This document shows, one piece after another, positions 34,034-43,326 of a stretch of DNA of 64,000 nt (positions are counted from its first letter, which is position 1; each line of letters starts with the position of its first letter). The position numbers and the translations under genes are program-made. Origin of the DNA: Maritimibacter alkaliphilus HTCC2654 (GTDB taxonomy: Bacteria; Pseudomonadota; Alphaproteobacteria; Rhodobacterales; Rhodobacteraceae); the NCBI RefSeq assembly GCF_000152805.1, contig NZ_CH902578.1, positions 197,073 through 261,072 of the forward strand. The letters are read 5' to 3'. The notes under the pieces were generated by a model. The model saw nothing but the letters and a program-made list of their open reading frames with translations, ran no database searches and was not told the origin of the DNA.

Positions 34034-36136
34034 ATGCCGATGTCTTTTGCTGCCTTCACGGATCTGGAATCGCTGCCGTCCACCGGCTTTTCCGTGGACG
34101 ACGTGCTGACGGTCGGCACCTATGATTATGTCGTCGCCGATACCGCCGCCGCCGATTTCCACGTCGAACTTTCCAACGGATTGAAGCTCTACACCAGCCC
34201 CTCGGCGGGGGGTGTCGTGACCTCGCGCCAGTTGAACTGGCAGGCCGACGAAGACATCACGACGCGGTTCCAGCAGATCATCGACAGCGGCCTTTTGTCC
34301 GGTGGTGTCGAATTCCGGCTGGAGGACTCGGTCGTCTTCAAGTGGCACAGTCTCCAGTTTCCCGACGACTTCACCCTGTCTGCGGTGAACGGCGCCCGGT
34401 TGATCGTGGACGACTCGCTCGATTTCCTGATCGGTGACGACAACGATCTGTATCCGTTCACCTTCCATCTGGGCGCGCGAAACACGCTCAAGGATCTAGA
34501 CGTGATCTGGATCGACACCGAACCCGAAGGCGTCATCTCCAACATCCACGGGTTCAGAGGCGCGTATAGCGACGACAGCCGGATCGTCGGGTCGCGGTTC
34601 GAAGGCAACATCGAAATGTTCGTCGCCTTTCACCAGACGACCAACATCACCATCGAAGACTCCGTGTTCGACGGGGCCTATTGGCAGGTGCGTCTGGGCG
34701 GCGTCGACGGGGCCAATATCAAATCCAGCGTATTCCAGAACGCGCTCGGCGACGGGATCAAGACCGCCTTGGGCGACGCGACCGGCACCCGCAACGTGAC
34801 CGTGGAGGCGTCGCTTTTCATCGACAACGCGCGCGACGGGATCGATACGACGGGCGGGTTTCGCGACAGTGTCGTGCGCGACAGCTTCTTCGTAAGCAAC
34901 GGCGTGTCCGCGATGGACTTCAAGACGCCCTACAAGGCGAACAGGCCGCTTCTCGACGAGCAGATGAACACCAACATCCTGATCGAGAACACGGAGTTTT
35001 ACGACCACGGAAACAACATCGTTCTGACGACCACGGATTACGATGGCACGATCACGCCCGAGAACGTGGACTGGCGGACGATCCACAACATCACCGTGCG
35101 CGATTCCGTGTTCGCAGGCGACAGGGGCAAGATCTTCTTCGTCAAGGACAGCCATGGTGTTTACGGCGAGAACCTGACGCTGCTCGGTCGCTTCCATCAT
35201 TTCCGCACGGAATCCTTCGGCTGGCTCGAACCTTACGACCTGAACCTCGAAGAAAGCGATCTGTCTCAGGGCGGGGTCTGGACCCCGGTGACCGATTTCC
35301 GCGCGCTCGACCTCGACAACCCGGTCACGACCTACGAAACCCTCTTCGACACCGGCGGCTCGCTACGCCTCAGCTTCGAGAACGCCCGGATCGTGGCCAG
35401 CCGGGCCGAAGACGCATCGGGCGACATACGGACCGAAACCTACGATGCCTTCGGCGAATGCGACTCCTTCACGTTCTACGACGGCAGCGACACGCAGGTC
35501 TGGACTTCGCAATCCGTGGATTTCGATACCTCGGGCAATCGGGAGCGCGTGGAGCGGCTGTTCGACGATGGGCGCCATGTCGTGAACAATTTCGACGACG
35601 GCACGATGTCGGACCGGACGGTCTCGAAGCCGACGGGGCAGGTCATCTCGACGATTTACGGGCCGGACGGAGCGCCCGTTTCGGGTGAGATCACGTGGGC
35701 CGACGGCACGCGCGAGGTGATCGAATACACCGACGGCATCGTCACGGGACGGGTCCGGACCGAGGCGGACGGGGACATCACCACCTCGGTCTTCGACGCG
35801 ACCGGAACCCGGCAGAGCATCGTCCGGGAGGACATCAGCGACAGTGAAGGCTGGAGCGTTTTCAGACACGTGTTCGGGCCGGATGGGTCACGCTCGCAGC
35901 TTTCCGTGGACTACGACGACGGCAGCACCAGCGTGCTGAACTACGTGAACGGTGTGAAATCCGAACGCATCTTCACCGAGGCCGATGGCGACGTGATGAC
36001 GCTTACGTTCCGAGAAGACGGAACCCGTGAGCGGATCGTGTTCGAGGACGTCAGCGACAGCCAGGACTGGGATACGCTGACGCGCACCTTCGACGCGACG
36101 GGCACGCTCATCGGCACCGATTTCGTCTGGGATTGA
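34034..36136 (+). CDS. Right-handed beta-helix protein with C-terminal 72-residue repeats
   Basis: A 700-residue acidic protein with no classical signal peptide and no membrane helix. Residues about 160-350 show short beta-helix rungs rich in Asn and Asp (TNITIEDSVFDGAYWQVRLG, RNVTVEASLFIDNARDGIDT, HNITVRDSVFAGDRGKIFF), as in pectate-lyase-like folds. From about residue 460 come degenerate repeats; the two clearest start at residues 576 and 648 with TEADGD and carry GTR..IV.ED.SDS..W. I start at ATG 34034, with a second ATG at 34040 and a TTG at 34031 as alternatives. It could be a secreted polysaccharide lyase, epimerase or adhesin. The function is unknown. Confidence 0.75.
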   Translation: MPMSFAAFTDLESLPSTGFSVDDVLTVGTYDYVVADTAAADFHVELSNGLKLYTSPSAGGVVTSRQLNWQADEDITTRFQQIIDSGLLSGGVEFRLEDSVVFKWHSLQFPDDFTLSAVNGARLIVDDSLDFLIGDDNDLYPFTFHLGARNTLKDLDVIWIDTEPEGVISNIHGFRGAYSDDSRIVGSRFEGNIEMFVAFHQTTNITIEDSVFDGAYWQVRLGGVDGANIKSSVFQNALGDGIKTALGDATGTRNVTVEASLFIDNARDGIDTTGGFRDSVVRDSFFVSNGVSAMDFKTPYKANRPLLDEQMNTNILIENTEFYDHGNNIVLTTTDYDGTITPENVDWRTIHNITVRDSVFAGDRGKIFFVKDSHGVYGENLTLLGRFHHFRTESFGWLEPYDLNLEESDLSQGGVWTPVTDFRALDLDNPVTTYETLFDTGGSLRLSFENARIVASRAEDASGDIRTETYDAFGECDSFTFYDGSDTQVWTSQSVDFDTSGNRERVERLFDDGRHVVNNFDDGTMSDRTVSKPTGQVISTIYGPDGAPVSGEITWADGTREVIEYTDGIVTGRVRTEADGDITTSVFDATGTRQSIVREDISDSEGWSVFRHVFGPDGSRSQLSVDYDDGSTSVLNYVNGVKSERIFTEADGDVMTLTFREDGTRERIVFEDVSDSQDWDTLTRTFDATGTLIGTDFVWD

Positions 36137-36143
36137 CCGCCCC

Positions 36144-36635
36144 TTAGCTTCTGAGGCCGGTTTCCTCCAACAGCCCCATGCGCTTGGCTTCGTAGTAATA
36201 TCCCCGGGCATACCAGCCCATCGCGCCGTCGATGTCGCCACCGGAGACGAGATAAGCGCCGCGCAGGTACTTGCCCGCGTATTTCAGGTTCACATCGGCT
36301 TTCAGAAGATCCGAGGCCGGGCCGCGATGCCCCATGGTGCGCGCCGTCTGCGGGTGGATCTGGAGCAGGCCATAGTAAGGGCCATTGCGGGCCGCCGGGT
36401 TATGCGTGCTCTCACGGATCGCCTGCCGGTGGATCAGTTCGCGGGGGATTTCGTAATGGTCGGCCCATTTGTTGATGAGCGCGCGCAGTTCCGGCGTCTC
36501 GTTCGGGTAGAGCGGCGGGTTGAAGCCCTTTCGGTTGCCGCGCGACATCGTGCCGGCGGTAATCCCGACCTGCGCACAACCCGCCAAGGCCATGAGGCCA
36601 AGACCAAGGGCCGCGCGGCGCGTGAAACTGTGCAT
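36144..36635 (-). CDS. Lytic transglycosylase-like lipoprotein
   Basis: Predicted outer-membrane lipoprotein of 163 residues that cleaves peptidoglycan. A twin-Arg-containing signal (MHSFTRRAALGLGLMALAGC) ends in a lipobox with the lipidated Cys at residue 20. The SLT-fold core follows: HYEIPRELIHRQAIRESTHN supplies the catalytic Glu, then AARNGPYYGLLQIHPQTARTMG and DLLKADVNLKYAGKYLRGAY. I start at 36635, with GGAGA six bases upstream. It converges with the beta-helix gene, 7 bp from its stop. Domain length is short, as in MltC/EmtA-like minimal forms. Confidence 0.87.
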   Translation of the reverse strand: MHSFTRRAALGLGLMALAGCAQVGITAGTMSRGNRKGFNPPLYPNETPELRALINKWADHYEIPRELIHRQAIRESTHNPAARNGPYYGLLQIHPQTARTMGHRGPASDLLKADVNLKYAGKYLRGAYLVSGGDIDGAMGWYARGYYYEAKRMGLLEETGLRS

Positions 36636-36730
36636 GGTGGTCTCCGAATGTCCCGTCCGGAACAATGCGACGATTCCCCAAGCGGTGAAAGCGACCCCGC
36701 GAAAATGCCGCGATGACAGCGGTTTGGCGC

Positions 36731-37939
36731 CTACCTGACCGACACGGGCAGGCGGGTGAAACCCCGGAAGCGCGCCAGCGGCAGCCGTTCCCGTTCCCCG
36801 GCCTGCGCGAGGCGGGGGAAGCGTGACACCAGCTTGCCGATGGCGATGCGCCCCTCGATCCGGGCAAGCGTCGCGCCGAGGCAGACGTGGATGCCGGTGA
36901 TGAAGGCGATCTGGCGATTGGGTTTGCGGCCAAGATCCGCGCGGTCGGGGTCGTCGAACTGCGCGGGGTCGCGGTTCGCCGCCGCGATGGAGGTGTGGAC
37001 ATAGGTGCCCTTGGGCAGCACGCGATCCGTCAGTTCGATGTCGTCGCCCGCCAGCCGGTTCCCGATCTGAAGCGGGCTTTCCACGCGCAGGAATTCCTCG
37101 ACCGCCGTGGTGATGAGGTCGGGGTCGTCGATCAGGCGGCGATGCTCGCCGGGGTTGTCCAGAAGGGTGCCGACCGCGTTCCCGACAAGCGAGGTGGTCG
37201 TCTCATGCCCGGCGTTCAGAAGGAAGATGCAGTTCTGGATCAGCTCATCCTGGCTCAGGCGCACGCCGTCGTGCTCGCCGAAGATAAGCGCCTCCAGCAC
37301 CTCGCCCTGCGCGGCGCCGTCGGGGTTGGCGCGGCGGCGGTCGATCAGGTCGTTCAAGACCGCCGAAAACTCGGTTACGGCGGCATTACCTGCATCCAGC
37401 CTCTCCTGCGGGACCACAGGGTCGAGCGCGCCGAGGATCGCGAGCGAGTAGCCGCGCAACTGAGGCCGGATATCCTCGGGCACCCCCAGCATGAACGAGA
37501 TGATCTCGGTCGGCAGAACCTTGGCGAAATCGTCGATCATGTCGAAGCTGCCCATATCCTCGACCCGGTCCAGCAGCCGGTCCACGATCCGGTCGATCAG
37601 GGGGTCGAACTCGGCCAGCTTGCGGGGGGTGAAGGCACCGGCGAGCAGCTTGCGCACCACGGTATGCTTGGGCGGATCGTTGAAGACGAGCGAGGTGGTG
37701 TGGTGGGTGTGAAGCGGGCATTTCCCGAACTTCTTGCCGAATTCCACGGTCTTGTCCGACAGCATGTCGCGGCTTTGATAGACCTTCTGAACATCGGCAT
37801 AACGCGTCAGAAAGACCGACCCGTCAGCGTTTTCATGCACCGGGCTTTCGCGGCGCAGACGGGCGAGCGTAGGGTAGGGGTCGTCGATGAAATCGCGGCC
37901 GATTTCGTTGATGTCGAACCGCAGGTCTGCGCCGTCCAT
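36731..37939 (-). CDS. Cytochrome P450
   Basis: Soluble bacterial P450 of 402 residues. The I-helix oxygen-activation motif is NAGHETTTS near residue 243, ExxR is EEFLRVESP near residue 283, and the heme thiolate loop FITGIHVCLGATLAR is near residue 345. The ATG at 37939 follows GGAGGAGA. The neighbours (a lytic transglycosylase and pqiC) do not reveal a substrate, and no ferredoxin or ferredoxin reductase gene lies beside it, so electrons must come from shared partners. It resembles CYP107/CYP109-like bacterial forms only in general layout. Confidence 0.93.
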   Translation of the reverse strand: MDGADLRFDINEIGRDFIDDPYPTLARLRRESPVHENADGSVFLTRYADVQKVYQSRDMLSDKTVEFGKKFGKCPLHTHHTTSLVFNDPPKHTVVRKLLAGAFTPRKLAEFDPLIDRIVDRLLDRVEDMGSFDMIDDFAKVLPTEIISFMLGVPEDIRPQLRGYSLAILGALDPVVPQERLDAGNAAVTEFSAVLNDLIDRRRANPDGAAQGEVLEALIFGEHDGVRLSQDELIQNCIFLLNAGHETTTSLVGNAVGTLLDNPGEHRRLIDDPDLITTAVEEFLRVESPLQIGNRLAGDDIELTDRVLPKGTYVHTSIAAANRDPAQFDDPDRADLGRKPNRQIAFITGIHVCLGATLARIEGRIAIGKLVSRFPRLAQAGERERLPLARFRGFTRLPVSVR

Positions 37940-37999
37940 GCCCGTCTCCTCCTCTGGTCCGGCGACCCTACGCGCGGGGCCACGGCCGGGCAAGGCGAC

Positions 38000-38560
38000 T
38001 TAGCGGGCGAGCGAACGAACGATCACGGCGGACAATTCGCGCAACGCCGCGCTCGACGCGGCGGCAATAGTGCCGGGCTTGGTGTCGGCCAGCGGGACCG
38101 AGACGGCGAAGGGTTCGATCCGTTCGCGCACCACGTAGCCATAGGACGAAATCGCGAACTGGCCGCGCAGATCGAAGCTCCCGCTGGCGCTCGCTACCAT
38201 TTCGGACACGCGAACATGCACGGCGGCCTGCGGCGGACTTTCCAGCGGCCAAGGCTCGGCGGCGGTCGTCGCGGTCGAGGTGCGCCCGATCTGGTCCACC
38301 AGAAGTTGCGTGATCGCGCGGCCGGGATCATCGGCCCAGAGCGCGTTTTTCACCGGCGACAGCGCCCCGTTGCCATCCTCGACCATGATCTCGGCATCCT
38401 CGGCATAGGTGGGGAGCGACACGTCCATCACCTCGAGCGTCCCGGCCTTCACGCGGGTCTTGGCGGCCTCGTCCACAGGGGCCCGGTCCAGCAGATAGCG
38501 CGGGCCATTGCTGCCACAGGCCGCCAGAAGCACGAGAACGAAGGGGAGAAGCCGATACAT
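38000..38560 (-). CDS. pqiC: PqiC-family ABC-transport auxiliary lipoprotein
   Basis: Outer-membrane lipoprotein of 186 residues (DUF330/ABC_trans_aux). The signal MYRLLPFVLVLLAACGSNGPRY carries a lipobox with Cys16, and RYLLDRAP and the LEVMDVSLPTYAEDAEI strand are typical of the family. It should complete the PqiAB lipid-transport bridge at the outer membrane. The ATG at 38560 lies 4 bp after the pqiB stop. It is the last gene of pqiA1-pqiA2-pqiB-pqiC. Confidence 0.87.
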   Translation of the reverse strand: MYRLLPFVLVLLAACGSNGPRYLLDRAPVDEAAKTRVKAGTLEVMDVSLPTYAEDAEIMVEDGNGALSPVKNALWADDPGRAITQLLVDQIGRTSTATTAAEPWPLESPPQAAVHVRVSEMVASASGSFDLRGQFAISSYGYVVRERIEPFAVSVPLADTKPGTIAAASSAALRELSAVIVRSLAR

Positions 38561-38564
38561 ATAC

Positions 38565-40691
38565 CTACCGTCCGAAGAGGATTGAGTTGGGATTGCGCTC
38601 GAGCGCACGGGCGAGTTTCGACAACGCCTCGGCGGCATTCTGGATCTCGCGCAGCGAATTGAGCGTTTCGCGGTTGAAGTTGGAGTTGGTGCCGTAGCTT
38701 GCCACGACCGACCGGGTTTCGTTCACGAGAAGGTCGATCCGGTTCGCGATCTCGGGCAGCGATCCGGCGGCTTCCTCGACCGCTTCGGCAGCGTCGCCCG
38801 CCGAGGCGAGCGTGGCGTTGATGTTCTCGACCGCGCCACCTTCGCGCAGGTCCGCCAGCGCCCCGCGTGCCTCGTCCAGCGCCGCCGTCAGGCTGGCGGG
38901 CAGGTCGCGGGTCGCATCGCTGTCGATCAGCCGGTCCGCGCTTTCCACGAGTTCACGCGCCGAGGTCAGGAATTCGTTCAGTTCCAATTCGTTGGCCTTG
39001 TCGGTCAGCGCCTGCAACCGCTTGATAAGCTCGGTCACCTCGTCTGCCGCGCCGCTCACGTCGCCCGCGAAGGCCGTGACCGAATTGGCGGCATCATCGA
39101 CCGATTTGAAGGCCGACAGAACCTGATCGACCGCGCCGGCCTGTTCCATCGTCGAGATGATGGTGCGCAGATCGCTGACGGCCGCGTTGATCTCGCCCGG
39201 CAGCGCCTGAATGTCCTCGCTCCCCACCAGCCCGCGCGCGTCGTCCAGCAGCGACACGAGCGCATCGGGCGCTTCGCGCAGACCCTCGTCCGCCGCGAAG
39301 GTTTCGATGGCCGCCATGGTGGCGATGGCCTGATCCAGAACCTCTTCGACCGGAAGGTTGTCGATCCGGGCCAGAAGGCCCTCGGCCGTTGCGCCAAGGT
39401 TCGGCAGTTCCGACTGGACCGACGGGATCTGCGGCGGCAGGTCGGGCAGGAGGACGAGCGCGGCCGGCTCGGCCTCGGGCACACGCACCAGTTCGACCAC
39501 GAGCGCCTGACTGAACAGGCTCTGGAACCCCAGCCGCGCGCGCAGACCTTCGCGCACCGCTTCGGATAGGAAGTCGATCACCGTCGTCTCTTCGACATCG
39601 TCGTCACCCAGACCAAGCCGGCTGGGGTCGATCGACAGGGTGGCCCGCAGCCGCACCTCGCGCCCGTTGTCGCCTTCGCGCACGATGGCGTTGATGGCCG
39701 AAACCGAGCCGATCCGCACGCCGCGCAGGTTTACGGGCGATCCGGCGGACAGGCCACTGACCGAATCTTTGAATTCGACAACCAGTTCGACCGCGTTTTC
39801 GAACGGGTTCGAGAAGGCGCTCGACCGCGCGGCATCTTCGCTTTCGTAAAGTTCGAACACCTGACCCTCGGTCACCGGCACACCGCCGGAAAAAACCGTG
39901 TCGAACGACAGGCCGCCGCGCACGAGGTTGGCGAGAGAGCCCACCGACAGGTCCAGACCGCCGGTGCCCAGGCTGAGCGAAAAGCCGGAGGTCAGCCAGA
40001 ACCGCGTCGCCGAGTTCAGAAGCTCGTTGTAGGGTTCTTCGATGAAGGCGTCGAACACCACGCCGTCGCGGGTGAACAGAAGCTCGGGCTGCTCGATCCG
40101 CCCGACCTCGATCCCCTTGTGAAAGATCGGCGCGCCTGCGGTCAGTTGGGCCGCGTCGTCGGTGCGCAGAGTGATCGTGGTGCCCGCCGTGCCGGGGGCG
40201 ACGAGCGGGGCCTGCTTCAGCCCCACGAACCGTTCCGCCTGCGCGCCCGGAGACGGCTCGAACGCCGCCTCGATATAGACGCCGGACAACACGGTGGTGA
40301 GGCCGGTCACGCCGGAGGTCGAGACCTCGGGCCGCACGACCCAGAACCGCGCATTCTCGGGCAGCGAATCGGCGATGGTGCGGTCCACCCTCACCGTGAC
40401 CACGATAGACGAGAGATCGGCCACGAATCCGACGCGTTCGACCGACCCGATGACCACGTCGCGGTAACGCACGGTGGTTTCGTCGGCGACGACGCCGCTT
40501 GCGTTTTCGAACACGATTTCAATGGGCCGCCCGCGATCCGCCCATGTTTTCCACGCCACGCCAAGCGTCACCGCAAGGGCGGCAAGCGGCACGAGCCAGA
40601 CCCACGACAGGTTCCGCCACGCCGAACGGGTCCGGGTCTCAATCTCGAGGTCGGAGGGTCCGCGATCACTCATATTGGGGTTGTTGCTCAC
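38565..40691 (-). CDS. pqiB: PqiB, intermembrane transport protein with three MCE domains
   Basis: Inner-membrane-anchored periplasmic protein of 708 residues that forms a lipid-conducting tube across the envelope. One helix (WVWLVPLAALAVTLGVAWKTW, residues 30-50) is followed by three MCE domains: GRPIEIVFENASGVVADETTVRYRD near 55, GTTITLRTDDAAQLTAGAPIFHKG near 170, and AVELVVEFKDSVSGLSAGSPVNLRG near 305. The last 280 residues are long Ala/Glu-rich helices typical of the PqiB needle, longer than in E. coli (546 residues). Its ATG lies 3 bp after the pqiA2 stop. Confidence 0.92.
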   Translation of the reverse strand: MSNNPNMSDRGPSDLEIETRTRSAWRNLSWVWLVPLAALAVTLGVAWKTWADRGRPIEIVFENASGVVADETTVRYRDVVIGSVERVGFVADLSSIVVTVRVDRTIADSLPENARFWVVRPEVSTSGVTGLTTVLSGVYIEAAFEPSPGAQAERFVGLKQAPLVAPGTAGTTITLRTDDAAQLTAGAPIFHKGIEVGRIEQPELLFTRDGVVFDAFIEEPYNELLNSATRFWLTSGFSLSLGTGGLDLSVGSLANLVRGGLSFDTVFSGGVPVTEGQVFELYESEDAARSSAFSNPFENAVELVVEFKDSVSGLSAGSPVNLRGVRIGSVSAINAIVREGDNGREVRLRATLSIDPSRLGLGDDDVEETTVIDFLSEAVREGLRARLGFQSLFSQALVVELVRVPEAEPAALVLLPDLPPQIPSVQSELPNLGATAEGLLARIDNLPVEEVLDQAIATMAAIETFAADEGLREAPDALVSLLDDARGLVGSEDIQALPGEINAAVSDLRTIISTMEQAGAVDQVLSAFKSVDDAANSVTAFAGDVSGAADEVTELIKRLQALTDKANELELNEFLTSARELVESADRLIDSDATRDLPASLTAALDEARGALADLREGGAVENINATLASAGDAAEAVEEAAGSLPEIANRIDLLVNETRSVVASYGTNSNFNRETLNSLREIQNAAEALSKLARALERNPNSILFGR

Positions 40692-40694
40692 TCA

Positions 40695-41321
40695 TCATCT
40701 ATATTTGGTGTCCCAAATCAGCCTTGGGTCGAAACTCAACGCTGAAATCATGGTAAATGCAACCGACAAGGCGAAACTGATCGCCGCAATGCCGGGGCGG
40801 ATGGTCGCTGCGAAATCGAGCGTCACCAGTGACGCCAGAATGGCCACGACGAAGACGTCGATCATCGACCACCGGCCGATGAACTCGACGATCACGAAGG
40901 TGATATGGCGCGCGTGCGGCCCCATTCGGACCTTCCGCGACACCGCCAGCGCGAGATAGGCGATGGCGGCGAATTTGCCGATCGGGATCACGATCGAAGC
41001 GATGAACACGACCAGCGCGACGCCGTAATCGCCGTGCCGGGCCAAGTCGAGGGCGCCGCCGACGATGGTGTTGTCCGTGGTCTGGCCTAGCGTCGTCGTC
41101 CGCAGCATCGGATAGACGTTGGCGGGCACATAGACCACCAGCCCCGCGACGAGCCACGCCCAGACCTTTTGCAGGCTCTTGCCGTCGGGCGCATGCAGGG
41201 TCGCCCCGCACCGCGCGCACCTGTCGGTCCCGGTCCGGTGGACCTTGCCGCAGCTTGTGCAGCCGATCAGCCCCGCCTCGTGCGCGGTCAGGACGGGCGT
41301 CTGGCTTCGAGCGTTTTCCAC
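40695..41321 (-). CDS. PqiA second half (paraquat-inducible protein A family)
   Basis: Inner-membrane protein of 208 residues matching the C-terminal PqiA module. A CxxC pair zinc ribbon (GCTSCGKVHRTGTDRCARCGA) lies at residues 20-40, followed by four helices including LVAGLVVYVPANVYPMLRTT and FVIVEFIGRWSMIDVFVVAIL. The start is probably the GTG at 41321, which overlaps the end of the first-half gene by 34 bp; no ATG is available before the ribbon. E. coli PqiA is a single chain with two such modules, here encoded separately. Confidence 0.83.
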   Translation of the reverse strand: MENARSQTPVLTAHEAGLIGCTSCGKVHRTGTDRCARCGATLHAPDGKSLQKVWAWLVAGLVVYVPANVYPMLRTTTLGQTTDNTIVGGALDLARHGDYGVALVVFIASIVIPIGKFAAIAYLALAVSRKVRMGPHARHITFVIVEFIGRWSMIDVFVVAILASLVTLDFAATIRPGIAAISFALSVAFTMISALSFDPRLIWDTKYR

Positions 41322-41938
41322 ACCGTGACCCTGCTCATGAAATTGTCCTTGAAGACGGTGACGATCACCAACGCGACGAAGGCCCAGAACGCCGGGCCGA
41401 TGGTGATATGCGCAAGTCCCGCCACCTTGACCAGCGCCACCGCGACGCCGACCATGAATATCTCGATCATCGCCCACGGCCTGAGCGCCTCGACCAGCCG
41501 AAAGACCGGGATCGCGTGTTTCAGGGGCGCCCAGCCGAAGGCCATCGGCGCCAGCACGTAAACCAGCGACACGAAGCGCACGAGCGGCAGAAACACGATC
41601 AGCGCGCCCATCAGCAACGTGAGTGGTGCGGTCAGCCCGCCCGAAAAGGCGGCGATTGTGTCGAGCAGCGTCGTATGGCGCATCATCCCGGCGGCCTGGA
41701 GTTCCAGAAACGGGAAGAACAGCGCCGCGAACAGCAGGATAAGCGCCGCAAACGACAGCATGATGATCCGCGTCATGGCAAGCGGGCGCGGCGCTTCGAT
41801 CACCGTATGGCACCGGGGGCAGGCCGCAATCTCGTTCGCCGCCACGTTCCGGTCGTTCAACAGCATGTCGCAGGACGGACAGGCCAGAAGGCCCTCCAGA
41901 TCCTCGAACTGAGACTCAGGGTGTGACACGGCAGACAT
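41288..41938 (-). CDS. PqiA first half (paraquat-inducible protein A family)
   Basis: Inner-membrane protein of 216 residues with the N-terminal PqiA module. A zinc ribbon (LLACPSCDMLLN...AACPRCHTVIE) lies at residues 18-48, followed by four hydrophobic helices, with PFLELQAAG and RPWAMIEIFMVGVAVALVKVAGL as family marks. It opens the pqi operon and overlaps the second-half gene by 34 bp. PqiA is thought to pass membrane lipid to or from the PqiB tube. A 174-bp upstream region to the tRNA-Asn gene must hold the promoter; no clear sites were seen. Confidence 0.86.
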   Translation of the reverse strand: MSAVSHPESQFEDLEGLLACPSCDMLLNDRNVAANEIAACPRCHTVIEAPRPLAMTRIIMLSFAALILLFAALFFPFLELQAAGMMRHTTLLDTIAAFSGGLTAPLTLLMGALIVFLPLVRFVSLVYVLAPMAFGWAPLKHAIPVFRLVEALRPWAMIEIFMVGVAVALVKVAGLAHITIGPAFWAFVALVIVTVFKDNFMSRVTVWKTLEARRPS

Positions 41939-42112
41939 GCGGTTACCCTGACGGGTTTTGCCGGGGATGAAAAGTTACCCTTGGGGCGAGGTCGCAATTG
42001 TGAACGCCGGGGGGCGGATGGTGGACTGGCGATGGGATGGGGACGGAGCGCGGCGCCATATGCCTCGGCGCGGCAAGGCAGGTCGCCAATAGTCTGAGAT
42101 ATCAGGGATTTT

Positions 42113-42187
42113 TGGCTCCGGCGGTAGGGATCGAACCTACGACCAATTGATTAACAGTCAACTGCTCTACCGCTGAGCTACGCCGGA
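42113..42187 (-). tRNA. tRNA-Asn (GTT)
   Basis: A 75-base cloverleaf including an encoded CCA. The acceptor stem is TCCGGCG paired with CGCCGGA. The anticodon loop CTGTTAA carries GTT, and GGTTCGATCCC forms the T-loop. The D-arm AGCTCAGCGGTAGAGC is canonical. It lies in the gap between pqiA and an MBL-hydrolase gene on the same strand. Confidence 0.95.
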
Positions 42188-42253
42188 ACACGGGGGCGCA
42201 TATAGCAACGGTGTTTTGGCCCGTCCAGAGGAAATCGTCACAAAATTTTCGTC

Positions 42254-43165
42254 TTACGTCAGCGTGAACATCGCGCCGGGGGACAGGGTCGGGGTGGCCG
42301 TGACCTTTTGGCGTGTCCAGAGGTCGATGAGGTGGGCGAAGACGTTGCGCTCGGCGGCGGGGAGGAGCGCGGGGGGCGTGTCGGTGTAGATCGCGCGGGT
42401 GAGCGCCTCGGGTGTGGCGGGTGCGGTGGCGAGCTGGGCCAGAATGCTCGCTTCGCGGCCCTTGCGGTGCTCGATGAGCCAGCGCAGGCGCGCTTTCGGG
42501 TCATCGATGGCCGGGCCGTGCGCCGGGTAGTGGATGCGCGCGTCGCGGGCCAAAAGGCGTTCGCAGGACGCCATGAACGCCGTCAGGTCGCCATCCGGCG
42601 GCGAGACCAGAGACGAAGCCCAGGCCATGACGTGATCGCCGACGAGGATGATGTCGCCCACGGCGAAACTCAGGTGGTTCGAGAAATGGCCGGGGGTCCA
42701 GATCGCCTCGACCGTCAGACCGCCGCCGATGTCGAGCCTGTCGCCATCCGCCATCTCTTCGTCGGGCACGAAATCCGCGTCCACGCCTTCACCGCCCGAT
42801 GTCATCCCCTGCGCCACGAGGTCGGCCATGACCTGCGACCGTCCGGCGAGCGAAGTGCCGAACGCGATCACCGGCGCCCCTGTCGCCCGCGACAGACCGC
42901 GCGCGAGTGGCGAGTGATCGACGTGGCTGTGGGTAACGAGGATTCGGGCCACGCGTTCGCCGGGCGCGAGACCGCCGAGAATCGCCTCCAGATGCGCCGC
43001 ATGGTCGGGACCGGGGTCGACCACCGTGACATCGCCTTCCCCGAGGACGAAGGTGTTGGTGCCCCAATAGGTCATGGGCGACGGGTTCGGGGCGATGATC
43101 CGGCGCAGGCCGGGTTCCATCGCTTCCATCACCCCGTGGGCGGGCATGTCGGCGGGCATTTCCAT
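42254..43165 (-). CDS. MBL-fold metallo-hydrolase with C-terminal winged-helix domain
   Basis: Cytoplasmic MBL hydrolase of 303 residues. The intact metal motif is THSHVDHSPLARGL near residue 95, and later ligands are TPGHFSNHLSF, GDHVMAWASS and YPAHGPAI. Residues about 230-300 form the BLACT winged helix typical of the LACTB2/beta-lactamase-like family. I start at ATG 43165; the frame continues upstream through unrelated sequence. Proteins of this type hydrolyse thioesters or act as nucleases, and the substrate here is unknown. It is divergent from arsR. Confidence 0.85.
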   Translation of the reverse strand: MEMPADMPAHGVMEAMEPGLRRIIAPNPSPMTYWGTNTFVLGEGDVTVVDPGPDHAAHLEAILGGLAPGERVARILVTHSHVDHSPLARGLSRATGAPVIAFGTSLAGRSQVMADLVAQGMTSGGEGVDADFVPDEEMADGDRLDIGGGLTVEAIWTPGHFSNHLSFAVGDIILVGDHVMAWASSLVSPPDGDLTAFMASCERLLARDARIHYPAHGPAIDDPKARLRWLIEHRKGREASILAQLATAPATPEALTRAIYTDTPPALLPAAERNVFAHLIDLWTRQKVTATPTLSPGAMFTLT

Positions 43166-43289
43166 GCCGGGCACGAAACCCCGCAACCCGGCGTTTGGCA
43201 AGGCCCCGATGCCCGAACCCGGTCGGCAATGGCCGGGCAGGGCAGGGTGGAGGTCAGAACAGGGCGGTCGGGCCCTAGTGCGGCGTAAC

Positions 43290-43326
43290 TTAGGTGTTGA
43301 CCTAACCGTGACTCCGACTTTAGTTA
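43290..43326 (+). promoter_or_regulatory. arsR promoter with overlapping dyad operator
   Basis: A dyad TTAGGT-gttg-ACCTAA (43290-43305) overlaps a -35 TTGACC (43297-43302). After 18 bases comes TAGTTA (43321-43326), placing the start of transcription at or next to the arsR ATG at 43332. Further TTAG/CTAA half-sites flank the ATG. Autorepression by the ArsR protein is likely. Confidence 0.55.
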
